Assembly: GCA_934552855.1 (NCBI GenBank)
Contig: CAKTEU010000013.1
Coordinates: 1 to 57,760 of the forward strand
DNA: 57,760 nt
Direction: 5' to 3'
Source: an uncultured Eubacteriales bacterium
Lineage (GTDB): Bacteria; Bacillota; Clostridia; Oscillospirales; Acutalibacteraceae
Shown: piece after piece, positions 9,596 through 19,448 of the stretch
Layout: each line of letters starts with the position of its first letter
Numbering within the stretch: the stretch's first letter is position 1
Made by a program: the position numbers and the translations under genes
The notes under the pieces: generated by a model
The model's input: only the letters and a program-made list of their open reading frames with translations
The model's database searches: none
What the model was told of the DNA's origin: nothing

Positions 9596-11674
9596 TCATA
9601 TATCACTCGCGTTTATATCTTTGTATTTATCCAATTCAGGCAAATCACCCCAGGACACCAAGAGATTATGGGTCTTTGCCCTATCGTTTCGATTTGGTGA
9701 GTATCTATATCCCAGCGTCCTCATATAAACATTCCATCTCATATGCTCAGTTATTGATGCCTTTGCACATTTTTCGCAAAGACAGTTTTCGGTATGATCA
9801 TCAACTCTATGCATCTTAACATAGTTCTTTGCACATTCTAACAACTCTTCATGCACAGCGCGAGCTATGGAAGATTTGCGGTAATACTCGTAATCCATAT
9901 ATGCTCGTGTGTTTTTTATAATACTATCAACTAGTTCATCCAAATCCGATTTTTTGTCGAGCTTTTTCTTTGCAGCGTCCTTACGCAACCAATCAAGATG
10001 ATATTTTAAAGCCTTGTCTTCAAGTGCCTTTTTTTCTTTAATTCTATCATATGAATACTGATAACTAAGATTGCCGATGAAGTCGATTTGAATTGATTCA
10101 CCACGGTAATTTACGATACCGCCACCGTCTTGATTACAATTCAAATTTGAAGTTTTTTTATCGTCAAACACAATGGAAAATATCATTGGTTTGACACGCG
10201 AACCAGGTTTAGAAGTGATTGAAAGATTCGTCCTGTCAAACAAAGAACGTAACATTACTGCCGCATCAATGTTTTTATCGTCGTCTCCCAAGGAAACAAA
10301 CGCTATCTGTGTGCGCTTTAATCTATCTCTAAAACAACTATCTTGTGCAAACAGCTGGTCAAAATCAGAGGAAAAACAATCAACATTATCGAAGAACTGA
10401 ATATCATAATTTGAATCGCCAACCTCATTTTTGACGAACGATTTGCTGTTTGAATCATCAATGATTTCTGGCCATTCATGACCAAGCTTTTTTATTATTT
10501 CCTTTTTCACACCATTTTCTGTCGATGAAACATCAAAAACATTAATTTCGACCTTGTAACCAAGTATCTGAAACAACGAAAGTGCATATTTTAAGAATTC
10601 TTTACCATAACTGCCCATTCCGAGAATTGTAACAGAAATAATCTTATCCTGATTATCGTTAAATATAGTATCAATTATCCTGTCCTGTTTGAGTATTTGC
10701 TGTGCTAACGCCTCGATACTATCAATTCTACGAATATAAAAACCAGAATCAATGGTTTTAGGACTATATAGCTTTTCCTTTAAAAAAATGAGTGGGTTCT
10801 CTTCGATGCTTGCGGTAAGTGATTTGTCTAAAGTATAAAGACCTTTATCAATAGAATCAATAATATAGCCAGCGCTTGACTTGTTCGAGTAAACAAAAAT
10901 AGATATAGGCCTATATTGACAATCATTTTTATACTCTTGCGTCAATTTGATTGCTTGCTCAACATTCTCAGACTCATCTTCACCTATCAAAAAGAATTCT
11001 ACTCGAGATTTTTTGTTCTTGACATTTAATCTGACGATATCTTTCTTTAAAAGTATAGCGTTAAGATCATGGGCTTTTAGAAGAATTTCGTAGTCAGATT
11101 CCTCATTTTGCTCAAAAACATCCGTGAAAACAACGACGGGTTTATTCTTTTTAATATCTTTGTCTTTGATAATACTTTCCGCTAAAGTAATAGACCTTTC
11201 ATTCAATTCGGAAAAAATGTAATAAGGTCTTTTTTTATTCCATGAAAATCGAATCTCATTTTTAACATTTTTAAAAAGCGAAAGAACATTGCTAAAGGTC
11301 AATATCGGAGCTAAAACGTATAATATACCTGCATAAAGGGAAAACAAAACATGCAATAAATCCCCAAATCCTGAGATAGAATCCCTAATAATATCAAACT
11401 CGCCATCTAAAATGAACACACGAAATGCATGATGCATTGAAATCAGAAAAGGTCTCAACACCGTATAGGAATCTCCAAAATCATACCCAACATAATACAC
11501 AGGTATAAAGATCAATACCGTTGAAATAAATACTCCAAGAGTAAAAATATGTAAAGACGAAAGGACTCTTTTTCCTCTGTCTTTTCCTTTGTATGCTTTA
11601 ATTGCAAAGCACACCGCCGCAATCAGAGCAAAAAACGAAAGTATCCCAAATACAATATATACGCTTTCTTTCAT
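9596..11674 (-). CDS. Membrane RCK/TrkA-like double Rossmann protein with C-terminal RyR domain
   Basis: 692 residues. Three or four hydrophobic segments in the first 130 residues anchor it in the membrane. The cytoplasmic part has a first Rossmann-like domain (RPYYIFSELNERS, KPVVVFTDVF) and a second with a dinucleotide motif (VTILGMGSYGKEF), like TrkA-N/RCK regulators of potassium transport. The C-terminal about 100 residues (EHMRWNVYMRTLGYRY, RAKTHNLLVSW) form a RyR domain. A CxC...CxxC cluster (ENCLCEKCA) sits within it. A paralog lies at 17547-19340. TrkA-RyR fusions are a known architecture in nucleotide-based conflict systems; sensing an NAD-derived ligand at the membrane is inference. 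Whether it forms a channel cannot be told from the sequence. Confidence 0.82.
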   Translation of the reverse strand: MKESVYIVFGILSFFALIAAVCFAIKAYKGKDRGKRVLSSLHIFTLGVFISTVLIFIPVYYVGYDFGDSYTVLRPFLISMHHAFRVFILDGEFDIIRDSISGFGDLLHVLFSLYAGILYVLAPILTFSNVLSLFKNVKNEIRFSWNKKRPYYIFSELNERSITLAESIIKDKDIKKNKPVVVFTDVFEQNEESDYEILLKAHDLNAILLKKDIVRLNVKNKKSRVEFFLIGEDESENVEQAIKLTQEYKNDCQYRPISIFVYSNKSSAGYIIDSIDKGLYTLDKSLTASIEENPLIFLKEKLYSPKTIDSGFYIRRIDSIEALAQQILKQDRIIDTIFNDNQDKIISVTILGMGSYGKEFLKYALSLFQILGYKVEINVFDVSSTENGVKKEIIKKLGHEWPEIIDDSNSKSFVKNEVGDSNYDIQFFDNVDCFSSDFDQLFAQDSCFRDRLKRTQIAFVSLGDDDKNIDAAVMLRSLFDRTNLSITSKPGSRVKPMIFSIVFDDKKTSNLNCNQDGGGIVNYRGESIQIDFIGNLSYQYSYDRIKEKKALEDKALKYHLDWLRKDAAKKKLDKKSDLDELVDSIIKNTRAYMDYEYYRKSSIARAVHEELLECAKNYVKMHRVDDHTENCLCEKCAKASITEHMRWNVYMRTLGYRYSPNRNDRAKTHNLLVSWGDLPELDKYKDINASDI

Positions 11675-11692
11675 AATCCGTGCTCCCTCTTC

Positions 11693-11725
11693 ACGGATAC
11701 TGCTGCTATTCGCAGGAGTATCCGT
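11693..11725 (-). promoter_or_regulatory. Intergenic RNA hairpin without U-tract
   Basis: ACGGATACT (11693-11701) pairs with AGTATCCGT (11717-11725), with four further inner pairs (11703-11706 with 11712-11715) and a 5-base loop. It lies between the ClpB/FtsH fusion gene and the membrane RyR gene. No run of U follows on either strand, so it is more likely an mRNA-stabilising or processing hairpin than a terminator. Confidence 0.6.
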
Positions 11726-11735
11726 AATTTGATTT

Positions 11736-14700
11736 TCACATATTCAGCTCTTTATGTCTGCTTTTCTCAAAAATGTCTTTGATTGCATCGCCAGTCAAAT
11801 GATTCTCCGAGAGAAGCCTTTCCACGAGAGCGTCAATTGCCGGTTTGTTCTCCTCGATAAGCTTTACAGCGTTCTGCATTTCATCGGCAAGAATCTTATT
11901 GACAGCTTTCCTGACTTCTGCAGATAGTTCACCGGATCTCGCTGCCTGCTGATCAATGACGGCAAGTCCGAACTTCTCCTCCATACCATAGGTGCAAATG
12001 ATGTGTCTCGCAGTATTTGTTGCAGAAACTAAATCACCGCTGGCACCAGTAGAAATTCCATCTTTTTCGCCATAATAAACGATTTCAGCAGCACGTCCTC
12101 CTAGCGAAGTCCTAATTTTTGCAAGGAGCTCATCTTTGGTGTAAATGCCTTTCTCCTCATTATCAGCATTTTGCATATAACCGCCGCGATTCCCTCTTGC
12201 AACAATCGTAACGTAAGAAGGCGTTTCCCCACTCTGCCAACAAAGGAACGCATGACCTGCCTCATGGCGTGCAGTACGTTCAAGTTCTGAAGCATCCCAT
12301 TTTTTCGCTTCGCCACCGTTGAACGTTTCAAACGCTTCTTCAAAAATTTCATCTGTGACCTTGAGATTGCCGTCCCTGATTGCTGTACGAAGAGACAGTT
12401 CGATGACAGACTCCAACTCTGCAAGACTCATCCCAGTAGATCTGATAGCAATGTTGTCTATCTTATCTTCGGAGAGTTCAAATGCGGTTTTCTCTGCAAG
12501 CTTCATCCGGATATACCGTATACGCTCCTCTTTTGTTGGAAGATCGATATAAACTCTTCTGTCAAACCGACGCATAAGCGCAGGATCAAGGCTTTTGTCT
12601 GTTCCGGGCTCTACATCAAAGTTGGTAGCCGCAAGGACAAATACCGGTTTTGTTGTATCATTTTTAAAACCGTCCATTTCGGTAAGAAACGCTGTGAGCG
12701 TTACCTCAATATCTGCTGAATTATCTCCGCCTCTGCGTTCTTTTGCAATTGCGTCAATCTCATCAACAAATAAGATCGAAGGCGCGTATTTGCGAGCAGT
12801 ACGGAAGAGTTCCTTTACCCTGTTCCTACCTTCACCTTGGAACTTATTAACGAACTGATTGCCCTCTGCCGTGATAAACGTTACATCAGACTCGCTTGCC
12901 ATTGCCTTAGCAAGCATTGTCTTACCTGTACCGGGAGGTCCGTAAAGTAATACACCTTTTGGCGCGCTGACACCTGTCCCAAGATATTTCTTAGGATTCT
13001 TTAAGTACTCCACAAAATACTGAAGTTCTTTCTTTGCGTCTTCGGCACCGATGACCTGATCAAAGCGAACATCCGGTTTTGAAGCATTACTAAGTATGTT
13101 CTTTGAGTCTTCTGCGTCAATAGCAACTTTCATTTCAAAATCAAAGAGCTTTATTTCAGCTGTTTTGCCTCTATTCTTAATGGACTGAGCAGTTTCAAAA
13201 GTGACAAGCTTATTAGCTTTTGCAAGTGAAGCCATGCTCTTTTGCTGATGCAACTGTTCGTTTATTGCTTTGATCTCAGATGCAAATTCATCCTTGTTTC
13301 TGGAAAGGGTAATAACTCCTCTTACGCCCTGACGCAAAAACGACAGTTTCTCTTCGGCATTGAGCTTTCTTTCCGAAGTTTGCAGCAAATAAATCGGAAT
13401 GTCCGGATGAGTCTCTCTGACAAACCAGAAGAAATCTCTCGCCTTGGAATCGACATCCTCAATATTCAAATACTTTTCATTTCCGGATTTGCCGAAAGTA
13501 ATGTCGACAAGCACAAAACTGATATCATGATCGTGCAAAATCTTTTTTGCAGAATCACTATTTTGGACATTGATAAACTGTGTTTCCGGACTTATCTCGA
13601 CGCATTGATCATAGTATTTCTTTGCTGCGAACACCAGTACTTCAAAAGAATCCTTGTGCTCAAACAACTCATATAACTCTTTGTTGTCCTTGGGCAAATC
13701 CACACCGATGTGGATTGAATCAAGATTCTCTATCCCGGTATTAACACTGTCTGAATCAAGCAAGCGGAAAAGCTCGAATAATTCGTCATCGAAGAACGAC
13801 TCAGCCCTGCTTCTTATTGTTCTTGCATCAGCAGTTCCACCCTCTGCAAAAAGAAGTGCGGTATATACCGGCTCATCGATTTTGACTTTAATACCGACTT
13901 CATTTTCAAAATTTGACGAGTGTCTCAAAACCTCTCGTTTGGCAATCTCACGCAGATTATGAGCCGTGATGTAATTGAACATTACAACATTTCCCGAAGC
14001 AAAGCGAGAGCAAATCGCAGCGGGGAAATACGATATTCCCGTCTCAGGGTTTACATCATTCTGAAGAGCTTTAAGTATAACCTTGCGTGTAACACCGGAA
14101 AAATCCGAAGAATCAGAATTCTCATACAGTTGTTTGCCTGCATTGGTAGTAAAAATCAATATAGCATCGGTAAACGAAACTTCTTTATCTGAAAAATTGT
14201 CGCGAATACGGCCTGCATCCAGGATCTGCAAAAACAAGTGAATCACATTGATATGCGCCTTTTCAATCTCATCAAAAAGAACAACACATTTAGGATTCTT
14301 TGCGACAAAAGAAGTGACATTGCCTTCTTTTCCGTTCTTGTATACGTTATCTGAGCCACAAAACTCAATATTTGCCTCCTTGTCAGAATACTCGCTCATA
14401 TCAAAGCGCTGATACGGAAGCTCTAATGCCTCCGCCGCTTTTTCTGCCAAAAAAGTCTTACCGACTCCGGGAGGGCCTGCAAAAAGGAAAGTGGCTTTAG
14501 GGCGAGTTCTCTTTTTATCAGTAAGAGAAAGAAGTTCGGCTCTGAAATACCCCGTTGTAAATACACTTACAGCATTATCTTGGCCATAAACCGACTCAAC
14601 GAGCTTATCATGAATGTTTTTGGCTTTTTCGGTAAGTTTTGCAACGGTCTGCTTAGGACTGACATTTGAATCTTGCTTGATCTCTGTTGTTCCCTTTGCA

Positions 14701-15230
14701 GGTTCTTCCTCATCTTTTTCGTCAAAGATTTCATCAAATTTTTTGCCAAGTTCGCTCAACAGCGCATCTGTACCTGCAATGATCTTTTCTATATCTTCAA
14801 CGTCACTTTTGCCGCCGCAAGCAATTTGCGATTTAATATAATCGTCAGGATCATCAAGAATACACTTCAAAAGCACATCGGGGCTCAACTGCTCCATCCC
14901 GTTTTTCTTTGCAGCATCTTTTGCTTTGAACATACGTTGCTGTATGTATAGACCGTCCATATAAGACGATTCTTTTTTCTCTCCTATATGTTCCGCCAGG
15001 GACTTCTTTATCTTTTCAAATCCAAGGTCTTCAGGGAAACTATTTATCAGCATCGTAAGAAGGCTAGCTTTATCCTCATCGTTTATCTCGATCGAAGTCA
15101 TTCCGGAAACAACATCAATAACGGAAATCAAATACCTTTCCGCAGTCAATGTTGAAGTACCGTTGCCTCCATATGATTTTGCATATTCAATTATCTTTTC
15201 GAGGAGTTCGCTGTTCTTCATATCGTTCAT
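11736..15230 (-). CDS. ClpB-like AAA+ / receiver-like / FtsH AAA-M41 protease fusion
   Basis: 1164 residues in one frame. Residues 1-180 resemble a Clp N-domain. Residues 205-480 form a ClpA/B D2-type AAA+ module (VYGQDNAV; Walker A GPPGVGKT 252-259; Walker B VVLFDEIEKAH). Residues 528-660 look like a response-regulator receiver, with a candidate phospho-acceptor D576 in FVLVDITFG. Residues 720-965 are an FtsH AAA module (GPPGTGKT 764-771; FVDEIDAIAKERRGG). Residues 985-1150 are the M41 protease with HEAGH (989-993) and D1066 as third zinc ligand. FtsH normally has N-terminal membrane helices; none are seen, so this is a soluble two-motor protease. The receiver suggests phospho-control, perhaps by the neighbouring TIR-kinase. 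I know of no described protein with this order. Confidence 0.9.
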   Translation of the reverse strand: MNDMKNSELLEKIIEYAKSYGGNGTSTLTAERYLISVIDVVSGMTSIEINDEDKASLLTMLINSFPEDLGFEKIKKSLAEHIGEKKESSYMDGLYIQQRMFKAKDAAKKNGMEQLSPDVLLKCILDDPDDYIKSQIACGGKSDVEDIEKIIAGTDALLSELGKKFDEIFDEKDEEEPAKGTTEIKQDSNVSPKQTVAKLTEKAKNIHDKLVESVYGQDNAVSVFTTGYFRAELLSLTDKKRTRPKATFLFAGPPGVGKTFLAEKAAEALELPYQRFDMSEYSDKEANIEFCGSDNVYKNGKEGNVTSFVAKNPKCVVLFDEIEKAHINVIHLFLQILDAGRIRDNFSDKEVSFTDAILIFTTNAGKQLYENSDSSDFSGVTRKVILKALQNDVNPETGISYFPAAICSRFASGNVVMFNYITAHNLREIAKREVLRHSSNFENEVGIKVKIDEPVYTALLFAEGGTADARTIRSRAESFFDDELFELFRLLDSDSVNTGIENLDSIHIGVDLPKDNKELYELFEHKDSFEVLVFAAKKYYDQCVEISPETQFINVQNSDSAKKILHDHDISFVLVDITFGKSGNEKYLNIEDVDSKARDFFWFVRETHPDIPIYLLQTSERKLNAEEKLSFLRQGVRGVITLSRNKDEFASEIKAINEQLHQQKSMASLAKANKLVTFETAQSIKNRGKTAEIKLFDFEMKVAIDAEDSKNILSNASKPDVRFDQVIGAEDAKKELQYFVEYLKNPKKYLGTGVSAPKGVLLYGPPGTGKTMLAKAMASESDVTFITAEGNQFVNKFQGEGRNRVKELFRTARKYAPSILFVDEIDAIAKERRGGDNSADIEVTLTAFLTEMDGFKNDTTKPVFVLAATNFDVEPGTDKSLDPALMRRFDRRVYIDLPTKEERIRYIRMKLAEKTAFELSEDKIDNIAIRSTGMSLAELESVIELSLRTAIRDGNLKVTDEIFEEAFETFNGGEAKKWDASELERTARHEAGHAFLCWQSGETPSYVTIVARGNRGGYMQNADNEEKGIYTKDELLAKIRTSLGGRAAEIVYYGEKDGISTGASGDLVSATNTARHIICTYGMEEKFGLAVIDQQAARSGELSAEVRKAVNKILADEMQNAVKLIEENKPAIDALVERLLSENHLTGDAIKDIFEKSRHKELNM

Positions 15231-15254
15231 TTTTCTACTCTCCTTTTTGTTTTT

Positions 15255-17201
15255 TTACTTTGAAATGTTGAAGGACACCGACCGCATATCTTTACCGTCA
15301 ACTTTAATGTTTGCCATAACCGGTATCGTTTGTTCGGTCGAAAGAATCTTTTCAATCCGTATACTGCTGTAACACATTCTTCCGTTCCATTGATAATTAA
15401 TCGTCGATTTTTCAAATCTTATTTGATCGGTTATCAATTGCACCGAAACAATGCTGTCTTTGGGTATCAAAACAAGTTTTTCGTTTTTGACATTAGCGCC
15501 AAGACCAGACTCGACGATTTGCTTTTTTACTCGTTCAATATTAGTCACCGTAAAAAAGTAAAGATAAATAGAATTGCCGGCATCATTGGTTATCTTGTCG
15601 GGCATTGAGATGCACACAGCCGCAACAGAATTTAGCAAATCGGTTGCTTCGCTGACTTTGAACAATGATAGTGCAGTTCTAAGTTTTTCTTCGGTTGTCA
15701 ATTCTTTGGTTTTTGGGTATGCATCCGAAGACAAAATCGTCGTGGCTCCGCTTCCGAGATCGCAATTTGCCTCTACTAATTTCGGCATTATTTCGTTAAT
15801 CTTTTTTTCAACTGCTTGGGGAACGGATCGTTGATGTTCTTTTTGGGGCTTCTCTTTTCCATTCTTTTTTCTTTTGAAAAAAGAAGAAAGAAAACTACCT
15901 CGTGAAACTTTAACCTTATTCAAGTTGTTGAGATCATACAACATTTCACCGACCGACTGATATCGTTCATTAGGATCCCTTTGAGTTGCTTTTACTATTA
16001 TATACTCAAGTGCTTTAGAGAGCGCAGGATTAATCTCTCGAATCGGCTTTATCTCATACGGTGGCTCCGACGGATTCATATCGGTAATAAGATGGTACAG
16101 CGTAACGCCTAATCCATAAATATCGGTTCGCGCATCTGTTTGACCCATTCCGCCGAATTGTTCTGGCGCAGCGTAACCTAGAGTACCCAAACTAATTGTA
16201 TCTGCAAGCTTACCCTCCTTAAAGTATCTTGCTGTGCCGAAATCAATCAGCATAACATCTCCGTTTGAACGTACCATAACATTCGCGGGTTTCATATCGC
16301 GGTAAATGATAGGAGGAGACATCTGATGAAGATACTGAAGTACTTCACATAATTGCCGGCCTATTTTTATGACCTTTTCTTCTGGCATTGCTCCATATTC
16401 TTCAAGGATAGACTTGGCAGATTGCCCTTCGATGAGATCCATAATGATTATCATCGTCTCGGGCTTTTCTATCACGTCATAGATTCTCGGAAGAAATGGA
16501 TGAACAAGACGCTTCATAATACCAACTTCTGCGTTCAGCGCCTGGACAACACTGCCGAAATCAAGCATGTTTCCTTTTTCTGCAACCTTGACTGCAACCT
16601 GTCTATTACAAAACTCATCAGTAGCGAGATAAACCGTCGACATGCCTCCTCTGCCAATCACTTTTTGAATCCTATAATGATCAAGCAAATATGAACCTGG
16701 AGATATGCTCGTTATTTCTTTTTGGATTTTTTCTTGAGCGAAGCGAGCAATCAGTCGGTCCGATGATCTTATCCTGTTTTTAACCCACTCTACAATAACA
16801 TTAAGTTCAGTAAAAACCTCACACGATCGTAAGAAAAGAGGAATCTTATCAATGTTGACCTTTTCGGAAACATAACTTATCATTCCAGATCGCGAGTCAT
16901 CTTTGCGCCCGCTTAAAAATTCATTGTGAAATGAGGTTAATTCATAATTAACCCACTTTGATCTGAAGTTGTCTTCCGAGGAACCGACTGCTATCAATAT
17001 GTCGCTGCTTTCGATAGCGCTATTAATATATTCAGAATAGTTATAAACTGTATTCTTTCTTATTGATTCCGGACTGAAAAACACTTGAATACCATTGCTG
17101 TTTAAAGCATCATATAGGTCCTTTGCCATATAGTAGTCTTGCGTTTTTTCGCCATCGGCACCGGTATTCTTAAATGAGATAAAAACATCGAATTTGCTCA
17201 T
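15255..17201 (-). CDS. TIR domain fused to a Ser/Thr protein kinase
   Basis: 648 residues. The N-terminal 145 residues are TIR-like (DVFISFKNTG; DILIAVGSSED; E87 in WVNYELTSF matches the NADase glutamate). Residues 175-430 are a Hanks-type kinase: glycine loop GRGGMS 183-188, lysine 205 in VAVKVAE, YRDMKPANVM 300-309, DFG 320-322 and the substrate loop GTLGYAAPEQF. The C-terminal 190 residues are an unassigned beta-rich domain after a basic linker. No membrane helix is visible. Its ATG overlaps the FHA gene stop by 4 bases (ATGA), and FHA proteins bind phosphothreonine, so the two probably work together. The ClpB/receiver/FtsH fusion follows and is a candidate substrate (inference). Confidence 0.9.
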   Translation of the reverse strand: MSKFDVFISFKNTGADGEKTQDYYMAKDLYDALNSNGIQVFFSPESIRKNTVYNYSEYINSAIESSDILIAVGSSEDNFRSKWVNYELTSFHNEFLSGRKDDSRSGMISYVSEKVNIDKIPLFLRSCEVFTELNVIVEWVKNRIRSSDRLIARFAQEKIQKEITSISPGSYLLDHYRIQKVIGRGGMSTVYLATDEFCNRQVAVKVAEKGNMLDFGSVVQALNAEVGIMKRLVHPFLPRIYDVIEKPETMIIIMDLIEGQSAKSILEEYGAMPEEKVIKIGRQLCEVLQYLHQMSPPIIYRDMKPANVMVRSNGDVMLIDFGTARYFKEGKLADTISLGTLGYAAPEQFGGMGQTDARTDIYGLGVTLYHLITDMNPSEPPYEIKPIREINPALSKALEYIIVKATQRDPNERYQSVGEMLYDLNNLNKVKVSRGSFLSSFFKRKKNGKEKPQKEHQRSVPQAVEKKINEIMPKLVEANCDLGSGATTILSSDAYPKTKELTTEEKLRTALSLFKVSEATDLLNSVAAVCISMPDKITNDAGNSIYLYFFTVTNIERVKKQIVESGLGANVKNEKLVLIPKDSIVSVQLITDQIRFEKSTINYQWNGRMCYSSIRIEKILSTEQTIPVMANIKVDGKDMRSVSFNISK

Positions 17202-17524
17202 AAAATATCCTTACCTTTCGACATGCAACGTAAAACGTAAAGACACTTTGCAATTCTTATCAAATCACCGTCATTCAAAGGGACAATATCATCATGCTTC
17301 AAGACATAATCATTGACACTTGTTCCATTAGTAGAGTTTTCATCCTTAATGAATAGTCCTTCGGAATTTCTTATTATCGAACAATGAGACCGGCTAACAG
17401 TTGGATCATCAAGCACTATATTATTAATAGTTTCCCTGCCGATGCTAATACTAGAATTCAACGGCACATCTATCCTGATCATTTCTCCAGATTCATATTC
17501 AACAAGAAACAAACTGTTTTCCAT
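17198..17524 (-). CDS. FHA-domain phosphothreonine-binding protein
   Basis: 108 residues, a single forkhead-associated domain with the canonical residues: GR (29-30), SRSHCSI (44-50) and DENSTNGTSVN (61-71). I take the ATG at 17524, preceded by AAGGAAAG. A longer frame to 17632 lies inside the preceding gene and is unlikely. The gene overlaps the TIR-kinase start by 4 bases. Small FHA proteins recruit threonine-phosphorylated partners of Hanks kinases, so it probably serves as adaptor for that kinase. Confidence 0.92.
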   Translation of the reverse strand: MENSLFLVEYESGEMIRIDVPLNSSISIGRETINNIVLDDPTVSRSHCSIIRNSEGLFIKDENSTNGTSVNDYVLKHDDIVPLNDGDLIRIAKCLYVLRCMSKGKDIL

Positions 17525-17546
17525 ATAATCTTTCCTTCTAAGCAAA

Positions 17547-19340
17547 CTAATTCGTCCCGACCCTGCTGTCTTTTCTTTTTTCTTCATCTGTAAGCGAAGA
17601 GTAATCGACCAAATCGTGGTGCATCTTGGCAAGATCGTTTCTGCTGCTCTTTTCTGGCGAGCCGCTGTAGATATACCCTTCGGATCTCATATAGGCATTC
17701 CACCTGCGATGCTCAAGAGTCTCAATGACCTTTCTCTCTTCATCGGTCAGATTTTCTTCTTTCTTGGTTGCTCCTGGAATGCCGCAAGCAACGCGAGCTT
17801 TCATATGTATTGCCGACGCCACCGAAGAATTGTAGTTATACTCGTACTGCCAGAACTCTTCTTCTTTTCCCCATTTTAAATGGCGGCTAAGAGCGTCCGC
17901 TTCAAGTTCAGAATTCATTATGACTGCTTCGGAGTATGAAGTATTCGTATCGCCAATGAACTCGATATCGTACGCTTGCCCACGATAATTCGTGATCCCG
18001 TTTAAAGCCAATTTTTCATCTGTACTGTAAACAACGGATTTGATTACCGGCTTGATCTTCATGCGCTCAAACTGCATTCTCAAATCGACCGCAGTTTTGA
18101 TGTTCATTTCGTCTGAGCCAAGCGAGATGAATACGTACGTTGCGTCAATCAGTTTAGCAATTTCATCGGCAAAAGACTTTGTGGTAACGTCAAATCCGGA
18201 ATGAATCCTGATTGTATATTCCGCTTCCTCTGGAATAATTACACCGTTATATTTTTCGGACATCAATTCAAGCGCCAGAGCTTTGAATTTATCTTCCGCC
18301 TTTTTATCAACATCAAAAGCGTCAATCTCAATATGGTATCCATCCATCTGACAGAACCATGACAAAGCTTTGAGCATTTCAGTGCCGTGACCGCCAAGAC
18401 CGATAAGCACTGCGGAAACCTTTTTATCTCCGGAAGGCATTACTTTTGCTTTTTCAAAAAGATCATACCCTTGCTCGAAGAGGATACGGTTAACCAGCGA
18501 TCGGACTTCGTTAACCCGACGAACTTTGAGCTTGCCTTTATCGGCTTTTGTAAGCAAAAGCTCACTGTCGATCCTTGAGGCAAACACAAATAATCTTGTG
18601 TTGTCTCTTTGTCTGTAAAGATCGATCAATTTCAGCGCCTGGTTTATATTCTCTGTTTCGTCTTCTCCTATTGCATAGAAAACAATTTGTGCTTTGGAGC
18701 TATGCGCTTTGAAGTTTATAGCGAGGATATCTTTCTTGAAACAAATTGCCCGCAACTCTCTTGCACGTTCGACCAGTTCGTATGATACTTCATCGTTGTT
18801 CTCGAACACGTCTGTGTAAACAATAACTGCGCGATTGTGATTCTTTCTGATATCCGCTCCGAGAGAAAGCGATTTCTCATTGAGCTCGGAAAAAACATAC
18901 ACCTCTCGGAAATAGTGAAGAACATAGCTGATGAAAGCTGACGCATTCTTAAAGAAGGACATTAAAAACCCAAAAGTCAGAACTGGAGCCACCACAAAAG
19001 CGACCGAAAGATACGCTGAGTATACGGCGGATAACCATGCTTGAGGACAAACTATGCTCTCTAGAATTATGTCCTTTTCAGCATCAATTGTAAAAATCTG
19101 AAATGTGTTATGGAGGGAGAATGCAATAGTCTTAAGGATACTGTTTGTTGTTTCAGATAGAATGCGGTTATATATAGGGAGCAAACAAATAAAGACAGAG
19201 ATAAAAACACCTCCAAACACAATGTTGAAAGGCGTTAGCACTCTGCCTCTTTTATATTTACCCGCTCCGACAAAAATTGCAAATATGATTGAACACACAA
19301 GCGACACAATTGAAACCGCAAAACTCAAAAACCAGTTCAC
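17547..19340 (-). CDS. Membrane RCK/TrkA-like double Rossmann protein with C-terminal RyR domain (second copy)
   Basis: About 598 residues. It is a paralog of the protein at 9596-11674 with the same order: hydrophobic N-terminus, Rossmann-like domain (VYVFSELNEKSLSLG, AVIVYTDVFENN), a second Rossmann domain with VLIGLGGHGTEM, and a C-terminal RyR domain (EHRRWNAYMRSEGYIY, DLAKMHHDLVDYSSLTDEE). I choose GTG 19340, which follows AGGAG by 8 bases and a consensus promoter by about 25 bases. The longer frame to 19415 would start upstream of that promoter. It ends in TAG 20 bases before the FHA start. It probably senses a nucleotide-like ligand at the membrane in the same signalling unit as the TIR-kinase. 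Confidence 0.82.
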   Translation of the reverse strand: MNWFLSFAVSIVSLVCSIIFAIFVGAGKYKRGRVLTPFNIVFGGVFISVFICLLPIYNRILSETTNSILKTIAFSLHNTFQIFTIDAEKDIILESIVCPQAWLSAVYSAYLSVAFVVAPVLTFGFLMSFFKNASAFISYVLHYFREVYVFSELNEKSLSLGADIRKNHNRAVIVYTDVFENNDEVSYELVERARELRAICFKKDILAINFKAHSSKAQIVFYAIGEDETENINQALKLIDLYRQRDNTRLFVFASRIDSELLLTKADKGKLKVRRVNEVRSLVNRILFEQGYDLFEKAKVMPSGDKKVSAVLIGLGGHGTEMLKALSWFCQMDGYHIEIDAFDVDKKAEDKFKALALELMSEKYNGVIIPEEAEYTIRIHSGFDVTTKSFADEIAKLIDATYVFISLGSDEMNIKTAVDLRMQFERMKIKPVIKSVVYSTDEKLALNGITNYRGQAYDIEFIGDTNTSYSEAVIMNSELEADALSRHLKWGKEEEFWQYEYNYNSSVASAIHMKARVACGIPGATKKEENLTDEERKVIETLEHRRWNAYMRSEGYIYSGSPEKSSRNDLAKMHHDLVDYSSLTDEEKRKDSRVGTN

Positions 19341-19371
19341 CACTACCGCTCCTCGACATATAATCCAATTT

Positions 19372-19400
19372 ATTATACTTCGTAGAGGCGAACTTGTCAA
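19372..19400 (-). promoter_or_regulatory. Consensus SigA-type promoter
   Basis: On the minus strand, -35 TTGACA (19395-19400) and -10 TATAAT (19372-19377) are both perfect, with a 17-base spacer. The predicted start near 19365 leaves a leader of about 25 bases to the GTG at 19340. It would drive the membrane RyR protein, FHA, TIR-kinase and ClpB/FtsH fusion as one transcript, independent of upstream genes. Confidence 0.9.
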
Positions 19401-19448
19401 GAGAAAATTCGTCATTTCTCGCGCGTTTCTATGTCGATTTTATAACTT

